From contig NZ_JAGGPW010000012.1 of the NCBI RefSeq assembly GCF_018613655.1, positions 1 through 63,321 of the forward strand: a DNA stretch of 63,321 nt, written 5' to 3'. The stretch comes from Planococcus sp. ISL-109. GTDB lineage: Bacteria; Bacillota; Bacilli; Bacillales_A; Planococcaceae. Positions 31,499-39,463 of the stretch are shown here, one piece after another (the first letter of the stretch is position 1; each line of letters begins with the position of its first letter). Both the position numbers and the translations under genes were made by a program. The notes below the pieces were generated by a model that had not been told where the DNA came from, did no database searches, and was given only the letters and a program-made list of their open reading frames with translations.

Positions 31499-32128
31499 TT
31501 AGATCCCTCCGTACTCATTTTCGAGCGGTTTGATTTCCGCCACTTTTAATTGATTTCCTTCTATTGTAAAGGAGAGTTTTACGTACATTTCCTTTTGCTC
31601 TTTGTATCCGGAAGAAAGAATTTCTTCTTCATAGACATAAAACACGATGGCTTCCTTTTCATTTTGGCTATCCGGGAAAACGGTGACTTCTTTAACGTTC
31701 ACTGCTATTTTTTGTTGCTCTTCATCCATTCCATCCGAAGAATACAAGGTTTCATAGAGGCTCTCAGTCATGTAGTTCAGAGCCAACTTTTTCCGCGTAA
31801 CATGTGTCTCCGGCTCAGTTTCAAACGCGTATTCGATAAACCGTTGGGCAGTATTGATGAGTTTAGATGTTTCCGGTTCGGGCTCTGGAGCTGCTGGAGC
31901 CACTTCTTCAGGATCAACTGGAGCAGTGACTTCTTTGGCTTCGAGTTCTTCCGGCAGTGATGCAATTTCTCTCTCGTTTTCTACTAACTTGCTTTCGTAT
32001 TTCGCCACCTGACTCTGCGCTTCGTTGCTTTTTCCATCATCTTGAGAAAAACTGTAGAGATTGCCGGCCAATGAAATGGCTAGAAGAAAAGATAGGAGAA
32101 TCAACAATGATTTTTGGGTAAGCTGCAT
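31499..32128 (-). CDS. T4SS-region lipoprotein-like/VirB8-like protein
   Basis: A 209-residue protein with an N-terminal membrane anchor (SLLILLSFLLAISLAGNLYSF), a Pro/Glu-rich linker (about 68-88) and a C-terminal domain of about 110 residues (NTAQRFIEYAFETEPETHVTRKKL...). In size and layout this resembles the NTF2-like domain of VirB8/TcpC-type channel proteins. That assignment is inference. The stop abuts the next start. Confidence 0.55.
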   Translation of the reverse strand: MQLTQKSLLILLSFLLAISLAGNLYSFSQDDGKSNEAQSQVAKYESKLVENEREIASLPEELEAKEVTAPVDPEEVAPAAPEPEPETSKLINTAQRFIEYAFETEPETHVTRKKLALNYMTESLYETLYSSDGMDEEQQKIAVNVKEVTVFPDSQNEKEAIVFYVYEEEILSSGYKEQKEMYVKLSFTIEGNQLKVAEIKPLENEYGGI

Positions 32129-32131
32129 GTG

Positions 32132-33247
32132 TTAGACCTCCTTAAATAAGAAAGGAGCGGGATCCATATACCCGCCCCACATCTGCGTTTTGATTTCAAA
32201 GTGTAAATGCGACCCGAAGGAACGACCTGTATTGCCGCACATGCCGACTTGATTTCCACTCTCCACTTTTTGGTTTGCCTGGACACTGATGCGGCTTAAA
32301 TGTGCATAGGTGGAGAACGAGTTGGCGGCATGCTGAATGGTGACGACGTTCCCGTAACCGCCATACGTTCCGGCGTATACAATTGTTCCCGCTTTGACGG
32401 AATGGATGGAATCGGCTTCGGTGCAGCGCAAGTCGATTCCGTCATGATGTTCCGGTCCCGCTCCAATGTTTCTCCACCCATAAGGAGAAGTGACATGCAA
32501 TTTCCGATTAACGGGTGATGCTAAATCTTCTGCAATCATGTCCGAATTCCCCATGCTGGCAGACGGCAAATACTTCAATACGGCGTCCACATATCCGATG
32601 TCTCCATAACACGCATTGTGCTTGATGGCTTCCGGACGATGACACTTATAGATGCCGGTATGTGCTAGTTTTTGGTACTGTAATTGTGAAAAAGAAATAG
32701 CTAGCTCTTTGGTGTAGGAGCCGCCATTTTTCAATACATAATCGATGAAGCCGCTCCCGAAGTTGTAGCTTTGCAGCGTCAGTTTGATGTCTTTCTCGGC
32801 ACTCTCAAAGACCGAAACAAAGTGCTTCACGCCATAAGCAATGCTTTCATCCGGATCGGTGATGCAACCAATCGAACCACATTTCGATTCACTGGCTTGC
32901 ATGGGGTCGTTCCCTTTCCCGCCAGATTCCTGCATTATCAACGCCAGCAAAAGTTCTGTTTGGTCTTCCATGTTGTAGGTAGTGAGCTCGTTAGAAATAG
33001 CATCCCGGTATTGGGCCACCTCTGGAGAAACCGATGCCGGTCCAACGCCTACCCCAACTCCCGAAGAGGTATCGTTGGAACTGGAGAACATGGAGAAGAG
33101 GCCGGCTGTGAAAATCAGGAGGATACCGATTGCCAAAGCGGATCCTGCAATGATCAGTTTGACTTGCATGCCGATGGGGTTGTATTTCAGCATGGCTAGC
33201 TTTAATGCGGTCTTGGCTAGTTGTGCCTTTGAACGGGCCTGCCCCAT
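32132..33247 (-). CDS. Lytic transglycosylase / M23 peptidase (VirB1-like)
   Basis: 371 residues from ATG 33247 (MGQARSKAQLAK); the longer frame to 33352 lies inside virB4 and has no better start. One transmembrane helix (about 29-53) precedes a soluble-lytic-transglycosylase-like domain (LALIMQESGG, catalytic Glu107) and a C-terminal M23 domain with HHDGIDL (His268, Asp272) and HLHFE (His347, His349). The layout is like CwlT of ICEBs1 but with an M23 instead of an NlpC/P60 domain. It opens the cell wall for the transfer apparatus. It overlaps the stop region of virB4. Confidence 0.88.
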   Translation of the reverse strand: MGQARSKAQLAKTALKLAMLKYNPIGMQVKLIIAGSALAIGILLIFTAGLFSMFSSSNDTSSGVGVGVGPASVSPEVAQYRDAISNELTTYNMEDQTELLLALIMQESGGKGNDPMQASESKCGSIGCITDPDESIAYGVKHFVSVFESAEKDIKLTLQSYNFGSGFIDYVLKNGGSYTKELAISFSQLQYQKLAHTGIYKCHRPEAIKHNACYGDIGYVDAVLKYLPSASMGNSDMIAEDLASPVNRKLHVTSPYGWRNIGAGPEHHDGIDLRCTEADSIHSVKAGTIVYAGTYGGYGNVVTIQHAANSFSTYAHLSRISVQANQKVESGNQVGMCGNTGRSFGSHLHFEIKTQMWGGYMDPAPFLFKEV

Positions 33248-33248
33248 C

Positions 33249-35207
33249 TTATGCACCCCCACCAAACATCGCCAGTTCTCGTTTCGATACATCCACTGAA
33301 AAGACAATGTTTTTATCGCCCGAGATGGAAAGAACCACCTTCCCAGTTTCAAGGTGGGGAATGACCCGCGTCTCTGATTCTGTCAGCTGACCCTTGAATA
33401 CATTCTGGATGGCCGATAAGGATTGGGCGTCTTGCTGACCGATAAATTTGTATTGTGTCAAGTCAAACAAGGCTTTGACGTTTTCAGCGTATTCATTATT
33501 GGAACCATCCGGTACGAAATCGGAAATGAGATGCGAGGCGAAGAAAAGACCACCGAAATACTTCCGGGCTTCCCGCATGAACTTATTCAGGTAAAGCACC
33601 GCCGGCTGAGAAACTTCGCGCGTATTGATGAGGTGATGCCCTTCATCTATCAGGACGAGAAATTTTGAAGCGTCTTCAAAAGCCAGTTTTCCTTTGTTGT
33701 ACGCATTGAACTGAGGAGCACCTTCTGCAATCATGCTATCCCATAGCATGTTCAGAATGCTGAAGATCTGTGCCTGGTAGATTTCCGATTTCAAGTTGGT
33801 TAAATTCCGTAAAGGGAACGACACAATGCCTTCATCGTCGAAGCTTTCGATGGAAGATGTGCCATCAAAGATACTGCCATAGTTGTCCACCAGGTTCGTC
33901 AAGGACAACTCGATATTCGATAGCCGCAGCTCCCGCTCCTGCGCTAAATTCTCATGCCGGATCTGCTGCTCAAAATCTTTGTACAGTTCCTTTCTTACTA
34001 GAAAAAGGAGGTCTGAGAATGTCGGGTATTCACTCGCTTGAAATTGGGTGATTGGAATGATTTCATCCGGATCTTTAGACCACAATTTCCGTTCCACGTA
34101 CAATTTCCGCAGCAGGATTTCAAACTCCGTACTTTCGGTCGCATTGGCCTGCGGGTTGATGAAATTATAGAACACACTCATTTTCGATAGGTGCTGTGTA
34201 AAGGATTGCGTTTCGTTTGTGGAACCATCTTCCTCATTGGTCACCGTCTTGAATACCTGGAGCGGGTTGATGATTCCGCGGGATCCATCTAATGCAATCT
34301 CTTTGCCGCCCATCTCCTCTACGATGCTTCTGAATTCGCCGGTCACATCCAGGATGCGCACTTTGTTGCCTTTACTGGCTTGATCCATCACCGTTTTTTT
34401 CAATAACGTGGATTTCCCAGAGCCCATCTTCCCGACCATCAAGGCATTATAGGATTTTCGATTTTTGTCTTTATGGAAGATGTCAAAAACGACACTGCCG
34501 TTTGTCTCGGTGGTTCCGTAATAGGTACCGTGCTCGTCAGTCAGGCTGGTGTAATGGAATGGATAGCCGCCGGCAACCGACAAGGCTTGAATCTCCTTCC
34601 CTTTTCGCTTGTTGACGAACTGCAATTGATTGTCGTAACTGGCAAAGATACCGGACCACAGATAATCCTGCTCGTTCAGCAAGACCGAGCCTCGGAAGTT
34701 CAGGCTTTCCAGTTCATCCAATACGTGCCGCACACGCTGTTCCAGCTCTTCGAACGTCTTGGCCTTCACGTAAGCCCGAAGATGTATCCGTTTCATGATT
34801 TCGCCTTTGGTGATTTGTTTGTAGACCCCATCGAGCTCTTCGTAACTGGCTCTGGCATCGATGCGGTCGACGTTGTCTTTTGCCGTTTGGTAGCGGGTAT
34901 TTTGTTCTGCCATGGATTTATTGATCGATTCGATGATCTCTTTCTTGTCGGCTGTGGCAACGTCCAGTGTGACGACCGCATGTTCAATCCGCATCAATTC
35001 TTCGAGCCAGAAGTCGCCGACAAGTGATTGGTATTTATAGACATGAATGCAAGAGACATACCCATCCCCTGTCTTCACATAGCCGCTCTCAAACTTGATG
35101 CCACCCTGTGGTTGGATTTTCGAAAGCAGATAGGGATTGAATCCCTTTTCCGCTTTCACCTCGTCGTCATTCTTTGGTTTCAGTAAGGTACTTAAAAAGT
35201 TCAGCAT
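33249..35207 (-). CDS. VirB4-family conjugation ATPase
   Basis: A 652-residue T4SS motor ATPase. Walker A GKMGSGKST is at 259-267; Walker B FLVLIDEGHHLI is in the C-terminal half. The extension FFASHLISDFVPDG...YKFIGQQDAQSL is typical of TrsE/ConE-type proteins. The N-terminal domain (about 1-230) is the CagE/TrbE-like part. Eleven bases separate it from the upstream gene. Confidence 0.92.
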   Translation of the reverse strand: MLNFLSTLLKPKNDDEVKAEKGFNPYLLSKIQPQGGIKFESGYVKTGDGYVSCIHVYKYQSLVGDFWLEELMRIEHAVVTLDVATADKKEIIESINKSMAEQNTRYQTAKDNVDRIDARASYEELDGVYKQITKGEIMKRIHLRAYVKAKTFEELEQRVRHVLDELESLNFRGSVLLNEQDYLWSGIFASYDNQLQFVNKRKGKEIQALSVAGGYPFHYTSLTDEHGTYYGTTETNGSVVFDIFHKDKNRKSYNALMVGKMGSGKSTLLKKTVMDQASKGNKVRILDVTGEFRSIVEEMGGKEIALDGSRGIINPLQVFKTVTNEEDGSTNETQSFTQHLSKMSVFYNFINPQANATESTEFEILLRKLYVERKLWSKDPDEIIPITQFQASEYPTFSDLLFLVRKELYKDFEQQIRHENLAQERELRLSNIELSLTNLVDNYGSIFDGTSSIESFDDEGIVSFPLRNLTNLKSEIYQAQIFSILNMLWDSMIAEGAPQFNAYNKGKLAFEDASKFLVLIDEGHHLINTREVSQPAVLYLNKFMREARKYFGGLFFASHLISDFVPDGSNNEYAENVKALFDLTQYKFIGQQDAQSLSAIQNVFKGQLTESETRVIPHLETGKVVLSISGDKNIVFSVDVSKRELAMFGGGA

Positions 35208-35218
35208 GTCTGGTCCTC

Positions 35219-35848
35219 CTATACGTCGGATAGTGGTTTGGAATTTAAATTGGCCAATTGATACAGGATGCTCAGCTTCTTTTCCAGTTGTAATTCAATG
35301 AGCGGGTTGCTTCGCGCCATCAGCTTTCGCGCATGGACTTTGTTCTCCAGCATGGCTTTTTCATTGTTTCCGTAGATGAAAAGGAAAAACTCCCGGTCTG
35401 TCCGGTTGTTTTCTAGAAATTCTAAGTCTCTCAATTTCTTTTCCAGATATGGCAGGTAATACGGATTCTGATTTCGTCTGATGTCCCGCATGACATGCCT
35501 CTTTGGAATCTCCAAATTGACCGGTGTATTGAGCGGGATGACTTTAACGGCTGGCAAATACGCTTGGAAAAAGTGAGCAAGTGAATAGATGTCGTTGTCT
35601 TTGTCGGTTTCGTTCAGGGAATAGATGTCCTTGCTGGTGATTTGAAGAATCTCCATGAATTCACCGTTTCGCATTTCAAAGAACTCGGAATCGGTGATGT
35701 CGACGATTGGTGAAATGTCCGCAAACGATGACAGGACTTTCTTTTGGGTGCTGTGCGCTTTCCGCTCTGCTGCAATGTCTCGCTCGTCCAGTAGGGCGGT
35801 CCGGCATTTGGATTTTGTGCGTTTCGTCGTTTCATCAAATAGGGCCAT
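35219..35848 (-). CDS. TrsD-like conjugation protein
   Basis: A 209-residue soluble protein (SFADISPIVDITDSEFFEMRNGEFMEILQITSKDI...) whose sequence resembles the N-terminal part of VirB4/CagE proteins and the TrsD proteins encoded just before VirB4 on Gram-positive plasmids. Likely a partner of the VirB4 ATPase at the membrane. Ends 11 bases before virB4 and begins 2 bases after its upstream neighbour. Confidence 0.65.
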   Translation of the reverse strand: MALFDETTKRTKSKCRTALLDERDIAAERKAHSTQKKVLSSFADISPIVDITDSEFFEMRNGEFMEILQITSKDIYSLNETDKDNDIYSLAHFFQAYLPAVKVIPLNTPVNLEIPKRHVMRDIRRNQNPYYLPYLEKKLRDLEFLENNRTDREFFLFIYGNNEKAMLENKVHARKLMARSNPLIELQLEKKLSILYQLANLNSKPLSDV

Positions 35849-35850
35849 CT

Positions 35851-36144
35851 TTAGTTCCCCTCCTCGTAGTCAATTGCGCTGTACGTATCTTTTTTTCGGA
35901 CCATCGCATACAAAATCGCTTGATTCATTCGTTTCTGCGGGTTCGTTGTGGGTCTGATGATCAAGAAGAGCCCGAATAGAATTAGGAATAGGGTGAACGG
36001 CCAGACCAGCGACGAATGCACGAACGGCAAAGCAATCATTCGGAAAACAATCAAGCCGATGATCAGAAACAGATCGAACAGGTACAGTGCTTTGTTAATT
36101 TTCAATTCAGTCGTTATTTCATTCGGTATTTGGTAGATCCTCAT
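35851..36144 (-). CDS. PrgI/TrsC-like (VirB3-like) membrane protein
   Basis: 97 residues from ATG 36144 (MRIYQIPNEITTELKINK), with AAGGAGCT upstream; the longer frame to 36186 has no ribosome site. Two transmembrane helices (about 25-43 and 49-66) and a polar tail match the PrgI/TcpE/TrsC family, the Gram-positive VirB3 counterparts. Confidence 0.75.
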   Translation of the reverse strand: MRIYQIPNEITTELKINKALYLFDLFLIIGLIVFRMIALPFVHSSLVWPFTLFLILFGLFLIIRPTTNPQKRMNQAILYAMVRKKDTYSAIDYEEGN

Positions 36145-36167
36145 TGATGCCAGCTCCTTTAGGAACG

Positions 36168-36200
36168 AAAAAAGAGACAGTTGCAAGCAGCTATCTCCCT
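36168..36200 (-). terminator. Internal attenuator-like stem
   Basis: On the minus strand GAGATAGCTG and CAACTGTCTC pair (two G-U) and are followed by TTTTTT. It lies between the VirB6-like gene and the PrgI-like gene and may reduce expression downstream. Confidence 0.55.
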
Positions 36201-38773
36201 CTCCGGTAATTCTTGATGCGGTCTATTGTGCTCGAACCTTCTTGGTTCAAATTATGCGTATGTGGCCTGCGAATATCGTTCACGTTTGTTTGGTCCGTAT
36301 GATGCTGGTGATTCCGGTTAACTGTTGTTTCATTCACGATGTTTTCGCGAGAAGCACTGTCTTGATTGATCGTCCGGCTGGATCCGCTGCCCAATGTGGA
36401 TGAAGCGCCTGAAGCAGCGGGCGTACCGGAATTGAATCCGCCCGCACCAGAAGCACCGCTCGTATTCGAGGTCACGTTTCTGGCGCCTTGTGTAGTGTTT
36501 CCTTGTGTTTCGTTCACCATGACGTTTTCATCAATCGTTTGATCACCGCCGGAGCGGTTGATGGTGGTGGTGCTTTGCTGCCGTCCAGAAGGTGCACTGC
36601 TGGTTTCATTGCGGCTTTGTCCTCCTGCGGAAGAAGGTACAGCTGCGTTTCCGGTATTCGGACTTGCTGCAGCACTCGTGTTAGAAGCGCCACTCGTATT
36701 TGTACTAACGTTACTGGATCCCTGCGTAGTAGTGCCCTGGGTATCGTTCACGATGACCTCTTCATCGATGGCTTGATCACCACCGGAGCGATTGACGCTG
36801 TTTGTGCTTTGCTGCCGTCCAGAAGGAGCATTATGGGTGTCGTTCTGACTTTTTCCTGCCGCGGAAGACGGCGTAGTTAAGTTATCAGCATTCGGACTTG
36901 CTGCAGCACTTGGACCAGAACTGGAATTTCCTACCGAACTGTCATGAACTGCCGAATTGCCTTCCGCCTGCTCATTTATGCTATCGGTTTCGTCATCCGA
37001 TTGGCCTGCTGTTCGTTGTTCCATACGTTCATCCTGGATGTTGCCAACAGCTGATGCTGGTGATGATCCGCCACTTGTACGATCTGCATCGTTTGGTGAA
37101 GGAACAGAACCATTTGAACCGACCGGTCTTGCATGGACTCCAGAAGTGCTAGAATCGTCGCCTTCTAAATCGTTAGGTGAAGGGATATGTCCTCCAGATG
37201 CTCCCGCGGCTTGTGAGGGCTCCTGGGGAGATTTTTCGTTGTCCGACGAACTAGCTTTGTCTGAATTAACATTTCCAGGAGCGGCATCGTCGTTTCCTGC
37301 TCCTTCGTTCAATTCCGTACTTTCCATCCTATTGCCTTTTGAAAGCTCAATATTATGATTCGGAGAAGGAGCCTCATCGTTTTTCTCAATGCCTTTTTTG
37401 TCGGCAGCTCCACCAGCAATGGCTGAGCCCGCCGCAATTCCGCTGCCAGCCAATCCTGTTTGTGCCGCACCTTTTGTTTCACCATCATTCGGCGACACGG
37501 CATTTTCAATAGCTGCTCCATTTTTATTCTGATGACCGGCCGATTTCTCACCCTGGCCATTGCCTTTTTCGGAGCCCTCAGAATCACTGGCACCAGTGGA
37601 GCGGCTCATTGTGTTCATTACCGCTCCTCCGGCCCCAGAAATCAACTTGCCACCGGCATAAGCGCCAGCCAAGACGCCCCAGCCGTTTTTAAGGCCGGCA
37701 TCAATGCCGAATAACCGCTCCACAATGTTCGGTCCGTCTATAACAGCGACCGAGAAGGCGATTAAGGCAATCAAATACGCTAAGCCTTCCAATTCCGCCG
37801 CCACGTAGGCTGTACCAATCATATAAATCTTCATTGAGAGAAAAATCAAGATGATTACGAGAAAGGTATTTAAGATGGATTGCATGATTTTCTTTGTTTT
37901 TTGGCCATCGTGTATATCGGCCGGGGCCACAAGTAAGGCCAGGATGTAGTTGAACGTTAATTCAAAAGACAGCCTGGCCAGTTTGTATGCGATTGAGAAA
38001 AGCGTGAACGCCATGACGGCCAACGTTGTCAGCAGCGTGAGCCAGTTGATGTCATAGCGGTAATAAAATTCGTTTGTCCAAGGCATCAAAGTGCTGTCTT
38101 CCAGCTCCACCAACTCTTTTTCACTTACAGACCATGTTAATTTGTGAGATACAATGTCCTGTCCTTGTGGTGTGAGTTCCAATTCAGTGCGTTCTCCATC
38201 TAGTTTTTCTGTAACCGATAGATGTCCGATCATAGAGAGTGGCAGCGTATTCGGTGGATCGAGTTCGGTTGTTTCCCATTCTTTTTTATCGAATTCCAAT
38301 AAATCCGTGAGTTGCCGTGAAATGATGTTGTCAGATAAGCTACCTTCACCTTCATCATACAATTCCGTCGTATTGATTGCGTCGATAGCATCATCGGTAA
38401 ATTCGTTGGCTTTGCCCATTCCTTGAGACAGCGCCACAACGATGGCCAGCGCAATAAACAAGTTCATAGCCATGCCTTCGCGATCAAATTTCTTCTGGAA
38501 TATCAGTAAATAACCCGTATAGAGCAGGCTGAACGCTAAAAGAATGTACAAAAAAGGACGTATCGTGTCAACGAACGTCGCAATTTCTGGATTCTGAAAG
38601 AATTGTTTGACGAGTAATACATCGTCTGTCACGTTTTCGAGTCCATCTACTATAAAGGCAAGCCCTTTGACAAACACCCACCCCAACCAGCGAACCATGT
38701 CACTAATTACGGTACCAATACTTAAAAACTCGCCAAATTCCTCAATTTTTTCTACAATTGCTGCATCTTTCAT
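36191..38773 (-). CDS. VirB6/TrbL-like channel protein with repeat tail
   Basis: An 860-residue protein. The first 400 residues hold about six hydrophobic segments (for example WVFVKGLAFIVDGL, FLYILLAFSLLYTGYLLIF, LIALAIVVAL, LTLLTTLAVMAFTLFSIAYKL, VIILIFLSMKIYMIG), as in the VirB6/TrbL channel. The last 460 are a low-complexity Ser/Gly/Asn/Ala/Thr tail with repeated units SGRQQST...NRSGGDQxIDExVxVNxTQG...NTSGAS. Two units of about 75 residues are clear. The tail is expected outside or at the cell wall. Start follows the lipoprotein gene by 29 bases. Confidence 0.8.
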   Translation of the reverse strand: MKDAAIVEKIEEFGEFLSIGTVISDMVRWLGWVFVKGLAFIVDGLENVTDDVLLVKQFFQNPEIATFVDTIRPFLYILLAFSLLYTGYLLIFQKKFDREGMAMNLFIALAIVVALSQGMGKANEFTDDAIDAINTTELYDEGEGSLSDNIISRQLTDLLEFDKKEWETTELDPPNTLPLSMIGHLSVTEKLDGERTELELTPQGQDIVSHKLTWSVSEKELVELEDSTLMPWTNEFYYRYDINWLTLLTTLAVMAFTLFSIAYKLARLSFELTFNYILALLVAPADIHDGQKTKKIMQSILNTFLVIILIFLSMKIYMIGTAYVAAELEGLAYLIALIAFSVAVIDGPNIVERLFGIDAGLKNGWGVLAGAYAGGKLISGAGGAVMNTMSRSTGASDSEGSEKGNGQGEKSAGHQNKNGAAIENAVSPNDGETKGAAQTGLAGSGIAAGSAIAGGAADKKGIEKNDEAPSPNHNIELSKGNRMESTELNEGAGNDDAAPGNVNSDKASSSDNEKSPQEPSQAAGASGGHIPSPNDLEGDDSSTSGVHARPVGSNGSVPSPNDADRTSGGSSPASAVGNIQDERMEQRTAGQSDDETDSINEQAEGNSAVHDSSVGNSSSGPSAAASPNADNLTTPSSAAGKSQNDTHNAPSGRQQSTNSVNRSGGDQAIDEEVIVNDTQGTTTQGSSNVSTNTSGASNTSAAASPNTGNAAVPSSAGGQSRNETSSAPSGRQQSTTTINRSGGDQTIDENVMVNETQGNTTQGARNVTSNTSGASGAGGFNSGTPAASGASSTLGSGSSRTINQDSASRENIVNETTVNRNHQHHTDQTNVNDIRRPHTHNLNQEGSSTIDRIKNYRRGR

Positions 38774-38804
38774 GTAACTTCACTCCTCATCAAACCGCAG
38801 GAAA

Positions 38805-39203
38805 TCATTTTTGGAGATCCACAAAATGATTGATTTCTTCTGTCAACTTCACGTCCTCATAACTGCCCATATCCAAATTCCCTTTCACTTCATTGTCCTC
38901 GACATAATAAAGTTCATTGAATCGATCAAAGCCATCAAAAGGCAATACAGGGCGATTGTCTTTCGCTCCTTCTTCCGACTGGTAAGCGTTGTACATGTTA
39001 ATTTCAACTTCCTCACTCTCTGCTGCATTCTTCACGTATTCTTGGAAATCTTGGTTGTTTTCATTCACGACCAAAATAAATCCATCTTTATCTGCTTCCA
39101 TGTATTCTTTTACATCTTCGACATAAATCTGCTTGAAGTATTCCTTTTCGCCACAGCCTGTCAATATCAGAACAACAGCCAGTAGAACCACAATTTTTTT
39201 CAC
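38805..39203 (-). CDS. Small lipoprotein of the transfer region
   Basis: 132 residues from GTG 39203 with TAGGAG eight bases upstream. The signal peptide ends in the lipobox LTGC (Cys near residue 17). The mature part (GFILVVNENNQDFQEYVKNAAESEEVEINMYNAY) reads like a diverged thioredoxin-fold protein without CxxC. A surface chaperone or exclusion role is possible. Confidence 0.7.
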   Translation of the reverse strand: MKKIVVLLAVVLILTGCGEKEYFKQIYVEDVKEYMEADKDGFILVVNENNQDFQEYVKNAAESEEVEINMYNAYQSEEGAKDNRPVLPFDGFDRFNELYYVEDNEVKGNLDMGSYEDVKLTEEINHFVDLQK

Positions 39204-39244
39204 TAAAACCACTCCTACATATTAGTTATGATAATGCGTCATAC

Positions 39245-39463
39245 CTATAATTGATTCACAAGTAAGTCCTCGATCGTCATGTCCAATTGATCATCGAACT
39301 TTTCAACCAATGTAACATGCTTCTTCTTTCCGCTTTCGAGATCCTCTTCTTTATAGACTGTCAACATTCCATCTATCAGTTTAACAGTTAACACGTCCCC
39401 TGCATTGAGCCGATTTTCACGGGTCAGCAAATAGCGGTCCAGCAGCTCCATTTTTTCATTCAT
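39245..39463 (-). CDS. Hypothetical protein, 72 aa
   Basis: Starts in an ATGA overlap with the stop of the coupling protein gene. MNEKMELLDRYLLTRENRLNAGDVLTVKLIDGMLTVYKEE is strand-rich and acidic. No family recognised, but the coupling shows it belongs to the transfer operon. Confidence 0.6.
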   Translation of the reverse strand: MNEKMELLDRYLLTRENRLNAGDVLTVKLIDGMLTVYKEEDLESGKKKHVTLVEKFDDQLDMTIEDLLVNQL

